Shown piece after piece: positions 44,445-56,229 of a DNA stretch of 64,000 nucleotides (position 1 is its first letter; each line of letters opens with the position of its first letter). The position numbers were made by a program, and so were the translations under genes. The notes below the pieces were generated by a model, which saw only the letters and a list, made by a program, of their open reading frames with translations, had not been told where the DNA came from and did not search any database. Origin of the DNA: Xanthomonas sp. Leaf148 (GTDB taxonomy: Bacteria > Pseudomonadota > Gammaproteobacteria > Xanthomonadales > Xanthomonadaceae); the NCBI RefSeq assembly GCF_001423585.1, contig NZ_LMOP01000008.1, positions 856,982 to 920,981 on the forward strand. The letters run 5' to 3'.

Positions 44445-46154
44445 ATGCGTCGCGTACCCGTCTTATTGGTGTCTGCTCTGGCGCTGCTTGCGCCGCCTCT
44501 TGGCGCCGCCGACCGTGTCACCGGACAAGCCTTCGCCACCCGCTCCGAAGTGATCGCCCCGCATGCGATGGCGGCGACCTCGCAACCGCTGGCCACCCAG
44601 ATCGCGTTGGATGTGATGAAAAACGGCGGTTCGGCGGTGGACGCGGCGATCGCCGCCAATGCGGCGTTGGGCTTGATGGAGCCGACCGGCAATGGGGTGG
44701 GTGGGGATCTGTTCGCCATCGTGTGGGATCCCAAGACCAGCAAGCTTTACGGCTACAACGGCTCGGGCCGTTCGCCCAAGTCGCTGACCCTGGCCGAGTT
44801 TCAGCGGCGCGGGCTGAAGGACATTCCGCCGACCGGGCCGCTGCCGGTGTCGGTACCGGGCGCGGTGGATGGCTGGTTCGCATTGCACGAGCGCTTCGGG
44901 CGCAAGCCGATGGCGCAGAACCTGGCGCCGGCGATCCGCTACGCGCGCGAAGGCCACCCGGTGGCCGAAACCATTGCCTATTACTGGGACCGCTCGGTGC
45001 CGCGGCTGTCGCAATACCCAGGCTTCAAGGAGCAGTTCACCATCGACGGGCACGCCCCGCGCAAGGGCGAGCTGTGGAAGAACCCGAACCTGGCCAACAC
45101 CCTGCAGCAGATCGCCGACGGCGGCCGCGATGCGTTCTACAAGGGGCCGATCGCGCGCACCATCGGCACCTACTTCAAGGCCAATGGCGGCTACCTGAGC
45201 TACGAGGACATGGCCAGCCATCAGGGCGAATGGGTGGAGCCGGTCAGCACCAACTACCGCGGCGTTGACGTGTGGGAGCTGCCGCCCAACAGCCAGGGCA
45301 TCGCGGCGTTGCAGATGCTCAACATCCTGGAAGGCTACGATTTTTCCAAGATCCCGTTCGGCTCGGCCGAGCACGTGCATCTGTTCACCGAGGCCAAAAA
45401 GCTGGCCTTTGCCGACCGTGCGCGCTTCTACGCCGACCCGGCCTTCCAGCCGGCACCGCTGGCCAAGCTGGTGTCCAAGGAGTACGCCGCCCAGCGCCGG
45501 TCGCTCATTTCCATGGACAAGGCCTTGAAGGAAGTGCAACCCGGCACGCCCAAACAACTGGAAGAAGGCGACACCATCTACATGACCGTGGCCGATGCCG
45601 ACGGCATGATGGTGTCGCTGATCCAGTCCAACTATCGCGGCATGGGCAGCGGCATGGCGCCACCGGGGCTGGGCTTCATCCTGCAGGACCGCGGCGAAAT
45701 GTTCGTGTTGAAGAAGGACCACCCCAACGGCTATGCGCCGGGCAAGCGGCCGTTCCAGACCATCATCCCGGCGTTCGTCACCAAGGACGGCAAGCCGTGG
45801 TTGAGCTTTGGCGTGATGGGCGGGGCGATGCAGCCGCAGGGGCACGTGCAGATCGTGATGAACCTGGTGGACTTTCATATGAATCTGCAGGAAGCCGGCG
45901 ATGCGCCACGCATCCAGCACGAGGGCTCCACCGAGCCGACCGGCCAGGCCACCGCAATGAGCGATGGCGGCGAGCTCAATCTGGAAACCGGATTCTCCTA
46001 CGACACCATTCGCGCGTTGATGCGCAAAGGCCACCGGGTGATCTTTGCCGACGGCCCGTATGGCGGCTATCAGGCGATCGCGCGCGACCCGGCCAACGGC
46101 GTGTATTACGGCGCCTCGGAAAGCCGCAAGGACGGGCAGGCCGCCGGCTACTGA
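44445..46154 (+). CDS. ggt: Gamma-glutamyltransferase
   Basis: A 569-residue exported Ntn-hydrolase that cleaves gamma-glutamyl bonds, mainly of glutathione, in the periplasm. It has a signal peptide ([21 protein letters not shown]). The precursor is cut before nucleophile T377 in [15 protein letters not shown] to give large and small subunits. Other marks are [35 protein letters not shown], and [17 protein letters not shown] in the small subunit. ATG 44445 has GGGGGAG about ten bases upstream; GTG 44427 is an alternative. It faces away from the ilv operon. Confidence 0.95.
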   Translation: MRRVPVLLVSALALLAPPLGAADRVTGQAFATRSEVIAPHAMAATSQPLATQIALDVMKNGGSAVDAAIAANAALGLMEPTGNGVGGDLFAIVWDPKTSKLYGYNGSGRSPKSLTLAEFQRRGLKDIPPTGPLPVSVPGAVDGWFALHERFGRKPMAQNLAPAIRYAREGHPVAETIAYYWDRSVPRLSQYPGFKEQFTIDGHAPRKGELWKNPNLANTLQQIADGGRDAFYKGPIARTIGTYFKANGGYLSYEDMASHQGEWVEPVSTNYRGVDVWELPPNSQGIAALQMLNILEGYDFSKIPFGSAEHVHLFTEAKKLAFADRARFYADPAFQPAPLAKLVSKEYAAQRRSLISMDKALKEVQPGTPKQLEEGDTIYMTVADADGMMVSLIQSNYRGMGSGMAPPGLGFILQDRGEMFVLKKDHPNGYAPGKRPFQTIIPAFVTKDGKPWLSFGVMGGAMQPQGHVQIVMNLVDFHMNLQEAGDAPRIQHEGSTEPTGQATAMSDGGELNLETGFSYDTIRALMRKGHRVIFADGPYGGYQAIARDPANGVYYGASESRKDGQAAGY

Positions 46155-46233
46155 GCAAGCCGCCACGGATGAGTACGCCGCTCAATTCTGCCCACCGCGC
46201 GCCGCTAATGACACTGATGGTTTAGGAATCCCC

Positions 46234-48072
46234 ATGAGCTCGATGCAATCGCCCGACCTGCCGTCGCACACGCGTGCGGCCCTGCTTCCCGACGCACCGG
46301 TTGCCTTGCTGCGGCTGTCGGCGGAGGCGTGTGTGGTGGCCTGCAACCGCGCCGGCCTCGACGTGCTTGGCAAGACCGCCACTGAATTGGACGGTCTGCC
46401 GGCATCCGTGCTGTGGGGATTGAGCGCCACCGATCTGGTTGGCGACGAAGGCGTGTGGGCTGCGCCGGGCGACGACCCGGCCCGGCGCGTGCGTTACGTC
46501 CGCGACCGCGAGTACGGCGGCTGGATGCTGTCGTTGCCGCATGTCGAGACCGCCATTTTGTTGCGCGAAGCCACGCGGCTGGCCGACGGTAGCCGCCCGG
46601 TGCCGATCTCCCCGCTGTTGCAGCCCTTGGTGGCACGCCTGCAGGCCGAACACGAAGACCGCACCGTGCTGGAGCGCACCGCGCAGGCGTTGGCTGGCTG
46701 CGAACTGGAACTGCTGCTCCCGCCCGGTCTGGCCGACACCGACATGGGGCGCCGGCTGCAGGCCGGCTTCGGCAATCTGGCCGAAGCGATCCGACAGGCA
46801 GTGGCGCTGTCGGTGCAGATCGCCGCCGAAGTGCCGCCGTTGGTGGCCGAAAACGACGAGATGGTGCGCCAGTCGCAGGCGCAAACCGAGGCGCTGGACG
46901 GCGCACGCACTGCAGTGGAGCGGCTGTCGTCGAGCCTGCAGGACGTCAATGCCGAGCTGGCCCAGGTCATCGCGCTGGCCGCCAGCGCCGATGAAAGCGC
47001 GCGGCAAGGCGTGGCCGCGGCACATGCGCTGGGCCAGGCCATGCACGAAGTGGAACGCCGCGCGGCACGTGCCGGCGAGGTCATCGAGGTCATCGACTCG
47101 GTGGCGTTTCAGACCAATATTCTGTCGATCAACGCCAGTATCGAAGCGGCGCATGCCGGCGCTGCCGGGCGCGGCTTTGCGGTGGTCGCCACCGAGATTC
47201 GCCGTCTGGCCGAACGTGCCGCTGCGGCGGCGCGCGATGTGCGCGCGATCCTGGCCGAAACCAGCGCTGCAGTGGGCGAGGGCGCTGCCTCCGCGCGCGG
47301 CACCGAGGCGGTGCTCGATGGCATCACCCGTGTGCTTGGGCAGGCCAGTAGCGCGATGACCACGGTGGCCGGGCGCATCCAGGCACAGGACGGCGAAATT
47401 CGCGGCATCGAGCGTGCCGTGGATGGGGTGGTGGCGCTGGGCCGCAGCAATCTGCAGCACGCCGCGCACGTGGCCGAACGCAGCGAAGCGCTGGAACGCG
47501 GCACCGAAACCTTGCGCGACTGCGTGGGTCTGTTCCGCCTGCCGGCCGATCCGCTGCAGGTGCCCAGGCACGCGCGCGTCAAGGAACTCGCCGTCGCCAC
47601 GGCGGGCAAGATCGGCATTGCATTGGCACAGGCCATCGCGCGTGGGCAGATCGACGAAGCGGCGTTGTTCGCGCGTACCTACACCCCGATTGCCGGTGTG
47701 GAGCCGCCCAAGTTCAGCACCGACTTCGACGCGGTGTGCGATCACGTGCTGCCTCCGTTGCAGGAGCCCTTGCTGGATGCGCATCCGTGGATCGTGTTTG
47801 CGATCTGCGCCAATCCCGACGGCTACGTGCCTACCCACAATCTCCGTTTCACCCAGCCACTGACCGGCGACCCCAAGCGCGATCTGGTCGGCAACCGCAC
47901 CAAGCGCAAGTTCTCCGACCGCGTTGGCCGCAGCGTCGGCGCGCATACCGACCCATACCGCCTGCAGGTCTACCGCCGCGATACCGGCCAGATCATGTTC
48001 GATCTGTCTGCCCCGATCTTCGTCGGCCGCAAGCATTGGGGCGGCCTGCGGGTGGGCTATACGCTGGAGTGA
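46234..48072 (+). CDS. Soluble methyl-accepting chemotaxis-type protein with C-terminal sensor
   Basis: A 612-residue cytoplasmic protein without membrane segments. Residues 20-130 look PAS-like ([20 protein letters not shown]). The signalling domain has the receptor hairpin tip at about 290-345: [40 protein letters not shown]. Residues 446-612 form another globular domain after the signalling part: [55 protein letters not shown], and [20 protein letters not shown]. This inverts the usual order of sensor before signal. The C-terminal domain resembles a PAS/Cache-like ligand pocket; its ligand is unknown. AGGA lies before ATG 46234. No che genes are near. Confidence 0.9.
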   Translation: MSSMQSPDLPSHTRAALLPDAPVALLRLSAEACVVACNRAGLDVLGKTATELDGLPASVLWGLSATDLVGDEGVWAAPGDDPARRVRYVRDREYGGWMLSLPHVETAILLREATRLADGSRPVPISPLLQPLVARLQAEHEDRTVLERTAQALAGCELELLLPPGLADTDMGRRLQAGFGNLAEAIRQAVALSVQIAAEVPPLVAENDEMVRQSQAQTEALDGARTAVERLSSSLQDVNAELAQVIALAASADESARQGVAAAHALGQAMHEVERRAARAGEVIEVIDSVAFQTNILSINASIEAAHAGAAGRGFAVVATEIRRLAERAAAAARDVRAILAETSAAVGEGAASARGTEAVLDGITRVLGQASSAMTTVAGRIQAQDGEIRGIERAVDGVVALGRSNLQHAAHVAERSEALERGTETLRDCVGLFRLPADPLQVPRHARVKELAVATAGKIGIALAQAIARGQIDEAALFARTYTPIAGVEPPKFSTDFDAVCDHVLPPLQEPLLDAHPWIVFAICANPDGYVPTHNLRFTQPLTGDPKRDLVGNRTKRKFSDRVGRSVGAHTDPYRLQVYRRDTGQIMFDLSAPIFVGRKHWGGLRVGYTLE

Positions 48073-48084
48073 CGTGAGCCGGCG

Positions 48085-50055
48085 TTACTGCGGCGTGGTC
48101 GGCGTGGTGCCGCCCGCCGCTGCGGTTGTCGGATTACCCAACTGTTTGGCCAGGAAGCCTTCTAGGGTGCGGTAAAAGGCGATCTGGTTGGCGTCCTTGT
48201 AAAACCCGTGGCCTTCCTTGGGCACCGCCATCCATTCGGGCGCGTTGCCGCTACGCGTGAGCGCAGCACGCAGGCTCTTGGCCTGGGCAAAGGGCGCACG
48301 CTCATCCTCTTCGCCGTGGACCAACAGCACGGGTGCCTTGATGCGTTCGGCCAGCGAAACCGGCGAGTGCGCGGCAAGGTCGGCTGCGTCGCGGCCGATC
48401 ACGCGTTGCAGGTAATTGGTGCCGGACGCGCTCTGATTGATATCGCCTTTGGTGTACATCATCTGCAGGTCGTAGATGCCGGCCACCCCCACCGCGCAGC
48501 GGAACAGGTCCGGTGCCTTCACCTGCACCATCATCGCCGCGTACGCGCCAAAACTGGCGCCGTAGCTGCAGATGCGCGATCGATCGGCCAGGCCCTGGTC
48601 AATCGCCCAACGCACGCCATCCACCAGATCGTCCTGGATCTTTTCTCCCCACTGGCGGTAGCCCGCGCGTTCGAAGGCATTGCCGCGGCCGGTGCCGCCG
48701 CGATAGTTGACCTGCAGCACCAGGTAGCCGCGGCTGGCGAGAAATTGCGCATCGGTATCGAATGCCCAACCGTCGCCGTCGGCATGCGGGCCGCCATGTG
48801 GCAGCAGGATCATCGGCAGGGGCGCGCCCTGGCCGGCCGCTGCCGGAACGGTTAGTACGCCGTCCAGCGCCAGCCCGTCGCGAGCCTGGAAGCGCACCAT
48901 GCGCCGCTCGCTCATCAGTGCCGCGGGCAGGGCGCTACGGGCCTTGATGACGAGCTTGAGCGTATTGGTCGGGCGATTGAAGATGTACCAGGCGCCGGCA
49001 TCGCGGTCGCTATAGGCCTTCAGCAGCACGGCGCTGCCATCTTCGGTGAAGTTGACGAAATCCACGTACTGACCCGCCAAGGTCTCGCTGAGGCTGCGAT
49101 GCAACTGCGCCGGTGCGCTGTCGGGCGCGGTATAGCGCAGCGCGGGCCGGCCCGGTCCCAGTCGGGCCGCGAACGGTGCATAGGGTGCCGGGCTCCATTG
49201 CAGATCATCCACGTCGTAGAACGGGTCGGACGCCAGTACGCTGCGCTGTTGGCCGTCCGGATCGCTGGACACCAATGCCGCCGGGCCGCCGGAGACGCTG
49301 TACCAGCCATAGACACGACCGGGCTGTTCGGCAAACGCAATTGGGCGCCAATTGGCCTGGACCTGCGTCAGTGGCGTCCAGCCGTTGCCGTTGCGGCGGA
49401 ACAGCAGCGAATTGTCGTCGTCATCGGTGCCGTAGGCGTACTGCGCCACATCATCGTTGTCGAGCACGAACCTCAGGCGCGGCACGTCGATGTCGGCCAT
49501 CAGCCGGTGGGTGGTGGTGCTCGCGTCCACGTCGTACAGCATCGAATGGCGCGAATCCAGCGACAGCCGCCGCATGTAGAAGTGCCCGTTACGCCGGCTC
49601 GGCAGCCCTTCGATGTAGCCGAAGCCGCGCTCCAGCCCGGCATTGCGCGTGCTTTGCTGGTAGCCGTAGACGTAGCGCTGATTGCCGCCATCCAGGTCGG
49701 TGGCGATGATCTCGCCCATCGGCACAGGTTCTTCCAGCGAGCCGAGCTTGCGACCCTTGCCGATCACCAGCCGCCGGTCGCTGACCCAGGCAATGCGCAC
49801 CGGCAACTCGTAGCGCGGCAAGCGCAGCATGGTGGTGGATTGCATGTCGGCGATGCGATACACCACCAGCGCGTAGCTGCCATCCCCAAGATCGGCGCTG
49901 ACCGCCAGGTGCTTGCCGTCCGGCGACATCGCGGGCGAGGAGATTGGGCCGGATTCGACGAATGCTTCCGCCGGTAGCGGCTCGGCCGCCACGCCAGGTC
50001 CCACCGTCCCGATCAGCACTACTGCGATCCACGCACACCGTTGCATCCATTGCAT
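48085..50055 (-). CDS. S9 family prolyl oligopeptidase-like peptidase
   Basis: A 656-residue exported peptidase: signal peptide (MQRCAWIAVVLIGTVGPGVA), an N-terminal seven-bladed propeller (about 40-390) with ISSPAMSPDGKHLAVSADLG, and a C-terminal alpha/beta hydrolase. The catalytic triad is S501 in CSYGASFGAYAAMM, D584 in GEEDERAPF and H616 in EGHGFYKD. The family is dipeptidyl or acylaminoacyl peptidases, acting on short peptides. ATG 50055 is preferred; the frame runs open to 50151 but that part is not family-like. Its end faces the end of the chemotaxis gene at 12 bp. Confidence 0.93.
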   Translation of the reverse strand: MQWMQRCAWIAVVLIGTVGPGVAAEPLPAEAFVESGPISSPAMSPDGKHLAVSADLGDGSYALVVYRIADMQSTTMLRLPRYELPVRIAWVSDRRLVIGKGRKLGSLEEPVPMGEIIATDLDGGNQRYVYGYQQSTRNAGLERGFGYIEGLPSRRNGHFYMRRLSLDSRHSMLYDVDASTTTHRLMADIDVPRLRFVLDNDDVAQYAYGTDDDDNSLLFRRNGNGWTPLTQVQANWRPIAFAEQPGRVYGWYSVSGGPAALVSSDPDGQQRSVLASDPFYDVDDLQWSPAPYAPFAARLGPGRPALRYTAPDSAPAQLHRSLSETLAGQYVDFVNFTEDGSAVLLKAYSDRDAGAWYIFNRPTNTLKLVIKARSALPAALMSERRMVRFQARDGLALDGVLTVPAAAGQGAPLPMILLPHGGPHADGDGWAFDTDAQFLASRGYLVLQVNYRGGTGRGNAFERAGYRQWGEKIQDDLVDGVRWAIDQGLADRSRICSYGASFGAYAAMMVQVKAPDLFRCAVGVAGIYDLQMMYTKGDINQSASGTNYLQRVIGRDAADLAAHSPVSLAERIKAPVLLVHGEEDERAPFAQAKSLRAALTRSGNAPEWMAVPKEGHGFYKDANQIAFYRTLEGFLAKQLGNPTTAAAGGTTPTTPQ

Positions 50056-50331
50056 TCGCGTCGTCCATCCCTGTGTTTCACGCGACGATAACGAAACGTG
50101 GCCGGCGGCTGCAAGTGGCCGATAAAAAATGCCGCCGGAGTGCGGCGGCAATGGAGAGAGAGCAGTTTTCTGGTTGTTGTGCGGCCACGCTAGCCAGCCG
50201 ATGTGCCGTGAACATGTCTGGGCATGTCAGCTGCACTCCTGCGTTCATCGGGTAGCTTCCGCGCGGCGCGTCAGTGCTGCATGCACGCAACCGCGCATGC
50301 TGCCGGTATCGGCGATGTGGTTTAATCGCCG

Positions 50332-50416
50332 CCGAAGTGGGGGTACCGCAGTGCGCTGCGGTTGAGATAGTCCCTTCGAACCTGATCCGGCTCATACCGG
50401 CGTAGGGAAGCTTCGT
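50332..50416 (+). ncRNA. Thiamine pyrophosphate riboswitch of thiC
   Basis: The conserved TPP aptamer is present: GGGGGTACC opening, TTGAGATAGTCCC (pyrimidine-sensor arm), then TTCGAACCTGATCCGGCTC and CCGGCGTAGGGAAGC. It ends 126 bp before the thiC start, so it should lower thiC expression when TPP is high, by sequestering the start or by termination. The linker holds no obvious T-tract terminator, so translational control seems more likely. Confidence 0.96.
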
Positions 50417-50451
50417 TAGATGCGAGGGTCCGTGACTGCACGGGCACCTGA

Positions 50452-52419
<1,968 letters not shown>

Positions 52420-52581
52420 TCCGCAGACCTGCATTGGGTTGCCCGTAGCGCACGGCCCGCTTATCAAAAATTCAGCTTTGGTTGACCAGATCGCATCGCT
52501 GCGCGCAAGTGCCGCGATGCGATCGCGCTGCAAGCGGTTACAACAGATAAGGCTTTGCGGCGTTTTAGCTGAATCGCAGAT

Positions 52582-52700
52582 AAAAAAATCGCGCCAGAAG
52601 GCGCGAAGGGAACATCGTAATTATTTGAATTCGTCGGCGAGAGAGAGAGAGCCTGACGTCGCCGCCTGTCATAGGAAGCAACGAGGCATAGAGTAAAATT
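52582..52700 (-). ncRNA. Candidate minus-strand small RNA with strong terminator
   Basis: At 52589-52606 TCGCGCC/GGCGCGA forms a stem, and on the minus strand seven T bases follow: a strong intrinsic terminator. No minus-strand gene ends there; the next minus-strand start upstream is far to the right. On the minus strand, 25-40 bases before it, CGGCGA (52659-52664) can pair with TCGCCG (52635-52640) around a loop holding a CT-repeat. Two hairpins, the last a terminator, are the build of a small regulatory RNA. The 5' end is a guess, and I could not find a clear promoter. The plus-strand GAGAGA tract may be only a microsatellite. Confidence 0.35.
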
Positions 52701-52813
52701 TGCACCAATTGGATGCATGACACAGTTGGTCGTGGTCCTTTGCTGAATTTGGCGTTTCGCACTCAGTGCGATGCGTCTTTGTAGTCCTTGCATGCCGATG
52801 CGTGTCTTTGCCG

Positions 52814-55177
52814 ATGAGTGTTCCTCCTGCTACTGCAATGTCATCTGGCCGGCTGCGTGTCGGGCCGTGTGTGGTCGACGTTGCCTCGCGCGAAGTGCAC
52901 GCACCGGGCGCGCGGCGGGCCTTGCGATTGCCTCCCAAATCGTTGGCGGTGCTGCTGACCCTGGCAAGACAGCCAGGGCAGGTGGTTACGCGCGAGCAGC
53001 TGCTCGCCGAGGTGTGGCCGGATACCCTGCCCACCAACGATGTCGTGACCCAGGCGGTGACGCAGCTGCGAAAAGCGTTTGCCAGCAGCGGTAGTCAGCG
53101 TTCCGAGTACATCGAGACGATTGCCAAGACCGGGTACCGCCTGATGGCGCCGGTGGCGTGGGAGGCGTACGCGGATGTGTCGGCGATGCAGGCGCAGACC
53201 GCATCCACGCCGGCGTCGCCTGGCGTGCAGCAGTCCGTGCAGAACGCGCCGTCCGCTACAGATGCGGTGAGCACTGCGGCTGAGGCCAGTCATCGCACGC
53301 CGGAACAAGCTGCAGCGCCGTTGCCTGCTGCAGCAATGACGCCGCGCCGACGCCGCTGGATGACGCTGGCTGTGGCCAGCCTGGCGTTGGTGGTGGTGCT
53401 AGGCCTCGCGGCACGCACGCTGTGGCTGCGTGCCCCGGCAACCGAGGGCGCAACGCCGGCAGCTGTTCCGGGCAGCCCCAAGCGGCCGTACCAGGTCATC
53501 ACCGCAGGCGGCGGATTCGACCTCACGCCCAGCCTCTCGCCCGACGGCAGCAGGGTGGCCTACGCCTCGCTGACCAGCGATCGGCAGGGGACCTCGATCC
53601 TGGTCAAGACGACCGACAACGCGTATCCGCGCGTGCTGGAAGCGCCTGCGCCCGGCATCTCGGATCGACTGCCCGCCTGGTCGCCGGATGGGCGCGAAAT
53701 CGCGTTTTCCCGGCAATCGCCGGATGGAAGTTGCAGGATCATGATCGCTGCTGCGGCAGGTGAGTCTGCAGCCCGCGAGGTGGTGCGCTGCGATGGCGCG
53801 GACATGCTCAGTTTCAGCTGGTCGCCCGACGGCCGCGCGTTGTTGTTCGGCAGCATGACCGGCCCGCAAGGCGCAGCGCGAATCCGGCGTCTCGATCTTG
53901 AGACCGGGCAATGGCAGGGATTGACGTACAGCGCGCAACCGACCGACTTCGACTACGCACCGCGCTATTCCCCGGACGGGCAATGGATTGTGTTTCTGCG
54001 CAATCCGCAGCTGGGTGATTTGTGGCGGATACCCGCGCAAGGCGGCAGCGCGGAGCGATTGACGCACGACAATGCCGATATCCGTGGTTGGAGCTGGTTG
54101 CCGGACGGCAGTGGGCTGATCTTCGGGCGTCGCGTGGATAGCGAAGCGCGTTTGTATCGGCTCGATCTGGTCGCTCGTAGCCTGCACGATCTGGGCGTGG
54201 ACGATGCGCAGGCGCCGGACGTGGCGCACGGGCATCTGGTCTTTGTGCAGCGCAAGCCGCAATTTGGGGTGTATCAGGTCATCCACGACCCCATGAATGG
54301 TGGCTACATCCGGCGCCGCCTGTTTCCCTCCAATGGGCGCGACGATCAACCAATGATTGCGCCCGACGGGCGTCAGCTCATCTTCGCGTCCAATCGCTCC
54401 GGTGCGTATGGGTTGTGGTGGGGCGATGTCACCAATCCTGGCTCGGTGCGGTTGATCGAAGGGATTCGGCCGGATGCGCGACAGGCTGCCGATTGGTCGG
54501 CCGATTCGCAGCAAGTGCTGGTCAGCGGCAGCGACGCGGATGGACACGCTGCGCTCTTTGAAGTGACTCCGAGCACCGGCAAGACGGTACGCCTGCCGGT
54601 ACCGCAAGCGCGGCCATTGCAGGCGATCCATCTTCCCGATCCCAACCGGTTGCTGGTCGTGGCTGCGGCCGACGATGGTCATACCTTTGCCACGCTATAC
54701 GACCGCAGCAGCAGCCCCTGGCGCGCGCTGGCCACGCTGCAGGATGTCTCGCAGGTGCGCCTGGATCGCATCAGTGGGCAGGTGCTGTTTACGCATCTGA
54801 GCGGGGCAGGGCTATGGCAGATCGCGCCAACCCTGGCCGCCGATACCGTGCAGCCGGTGGACGCGCAGCAACCATCGCGTTGGCGCTATCGCAGCTGGGC
54901 GCCGGGAACCCAGGGTCAGGTGCATTACCTGTCGTCCAATGACAGTTGCGCCACGCACGACAGTGCGCTCGGCGGCGGTCGCGCGCAGTGCCTGGACGCG
55001 GCGAAGTTCACCACCATCAACGGTTTCAGCCTGGATCAGCGCAGCGGTGCGATGTATGTGGCGCTGGCCGAAGAAGACGGCAGCGCGATCGCCTACATGG
55101 CATTGCCGGAGCAGCCATCGGTGTCCGTCGGCTTCATCTCCAACCTGTTGATGGTGTTGAGAAAAATAGCCTCGTAA
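52814..55177 (+). CDS. Membrane winged-helix regulator with WD40/TolB-like propeller
   Basis: A 787-residue inner-membrane regulator of the CadC/ToxR plan. The cytoplasmic OmpR-type winged helix is at about 10-108: RLRVGPCVVDVASREV, REQLLAEVWPDTLPTNDVV, TQAVTQLRKAF and YIETIAKTGYRL. A Pro/Ala-rich linker follows, then one membrane segment (about 180-200). The periplasmic part is a beta-propeller of TolB/PD40-like repeats: LTPSLSPDGSRVAYASL, PAWSPDGREIAFSRQSPDG, FSWSPDGRALLFGSM, and YSPDGQWIVFLRN. It likely senses a periplasmic ligand and regulates nearby genes. ATG 52814 is chosen; 52766 and 52838 are also possible and none has a strong ribosome site. Confidence 0.9.
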   Translation: MSVPPATAMSSGRLRVGPCVVDVASREVHAPGARRALRLPPKSLAVLLTLARQPGQVVTREQLLAEVWPDTLPTNDVVTQAVTQLRKAFASSGSQRSEYIETIAKTGYRLMAPVAWEAYADVSAMQAQTASTPASPGVQQSVQNAPSATDAVSTAAEASHRTPEQAAAPLPAAAMTPRRRRWMTLAVASLALVVVLGLAARTLWLRAPATEGATPAAVPGSPKRPYQVITAGGGFDLTPSLSPDGSRVAYASLTSDRQGTSILVKTTDNAYPRVLEAPAPGISDRLPAWSPDGREIAFSRQSPDGSCRIMIAAAAGESAAREVVRCDGADMLSFSWSPDGRALLFGSMTGPQGAARIRRLDLETGQWQGLTYSAQPTDFDYAPRYSPDGQWIVFLRNPQLGDLWRIPAQGGSAERLTHDNADIRGWSWLPDGSGLIFGRRVDSEARLYRLDLVARSLHDLGVDDAQAPDVAHGHLVFVQRKPQFGVYQVIHDPMNGGYIRRRLFPSNGRDDQPMIAPDGRQLIFASNRSGAYGLWWGDVTNPGSVRLIEGIRPDARQAADWSADSQQVLVSGSDADGHAALFEVTPSTGKTVRLPVPQARPLQAIHLPDPNRLLVVAAADDGHTFATLYDRSSSPWRALATLQDVSQVRLDRISGQVLFTHLSGAGLWQIAPTLAADTVQPVDAQQPSRWRYRSWAPGTQGQVHYLSSNDSCATHDSALGGGRAQCLDAAKFTTINGFSLDQRSGAMYVALAEEDGSAIAYMALPEQPSVSVGFISNLLMVLRKIAS

Positions 55178-55287
55178 CTCCTTCGGAAAGGCTTCGTGGC
55201 AATTTCGGCAGAGCTTCGTCGAAACGTCCTGACTCACGCCAGATTCGGCAAAACACTACGCCCTCTTTTGTACAAGGGGCTGCCAAC

Positions 55288-56181
55288 ATGCAACAGGTCA
55301 TCACTGCCGATCGCGGGCTCGCACTCTGCCTGGACGGTGCCAGCGACTCGACATCGACCACCTGTCTGGCCGTCTCGCGTCTGGGTAGCATCCGTACCGC
55401 CGCTGCGACATTCACCTTGTGGGTGCAGTTGCGGGGTCGCGCCTGGGTGGAGTCCAAGGAAGGTCGTTTCCGGCTGCGCGCCGGCGACTGGATCGCCTTC
55501 GATAAGGACTCGCATCCCACCGTGCAGGCAGATCGCAGCGCGCTGTGCGTTGGCGTCAGCCTGGATGGCACCAGCTTGCAGTCGTTGGCCGAGTTGACCG
55601 ATGCCACGCTGTACCCGGGCCGTAGTCAGTTGTCGCGCAGCGACCTGCGCATTGCGCTGCGGCTGTGGCGTAACGCGGCCTTGCAGAGCGGCAGCGCATC
55701 GGCGCGCCCGTTGTTGCTGCATCTGGCGGCGATGCAGCGCGACTTTGTCGAGCAGGAGCAGCGTTGCCCGGGTCGCTCGCGTAGCCGCCGCCGTCAAGTG
55801 TTCGGCCGCATGCAGCGCGCCCGGCTCTATCTGGAAGGCAACAGTGACCGCGTGGTGCGCATCAGCGAACTGGCGCAGCTGACCAACTTCTCCAGTTGGT
55901 ACGTTTCCAAGACATTCCAGAGCCTGTACGAAGAAAGCCCGCAGGCGTTGTCGGCACGTTTGCGGCTGGAGCGAGCCTCCGACTTGCTGCGCGATACCTC
56001 GATGATGATCGGTGAGGTTGCGGCCGCAAGCGGCTTCGACAATTGCTGCAGCTTCGCACGCGCATTTCGTGCGCGTTTTGGCGTCTCTGCATCGCGTTAT
56101 CGCGAGCAGACGACCAATCCGCCAGATTCGGCAAAGCCACGGAACGTGACGCGCAAAGCGACGGCGTTCACGCAAACGTAA
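55288..56181 (+). CDS. AraC-family transcription regulator
   Basis: A 297-residue regulator. ATG 55288 has AAGGGG nine bases upstream. The N-terminal half is a cupin-like sensing domain (WVQLRGRAWVESKEGRFRLR, WIAFDKDSHPTV). Two helix-turn-helix motifs fill about 180-275: VRISELAQLTNFSSWYVSKT, then IGEVAAASGFDNCCSFARAF with RARFGVSASRYREQ. It lies 110 bp after the propeller regulator and 48 bp before the TonB-dependent receptor, so it probably controls that receptor. The inducer is unknown. Confidence 0.92.
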   Translation: MQQVITADRGLALCLDGASDSTSTTCLAVSRLGSIRTAAATFTLWVQLRGRAWVESKEGRFRLRAGDWIAFDKDSHPTVQADRSALCVGVSLDGTSLQSLAELTDATLYPGRSQLSRSDLRIALRLWRNAALQSGSASARPLLLHLAAMQRDFVEQEQRCPGRSRSRRRQVFGRMQRARLYLEGNSDRVVRISELAQLTNFSSWYVSKTFQSLYEESPQALSARLRLERASDLLRDTSMMIGEVAAASGFDNCCSFARAFRARFGVSASRYREQTTNPPDSAKPRNVTRKATAFTQT

Positions 56182-56229
56182 TTTGCACGGGGGCGCTTAA
56201 CGCGCCACTAACGAACCCTGGAGAGATTG

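Noticed and set aside
44463..46166. A 567-residue minus-strand frame over ggt
   Set aside because: Antisense shadow of a gene whose nucleophile and signal peptide are intact on the plus strand.
52640..52650. GAGAGAGAGAG tract as a ribosome site or phase-variation switch
   Set aside because: It is not inside or just before a plausible gene start, so length change would not switch a visible frame.
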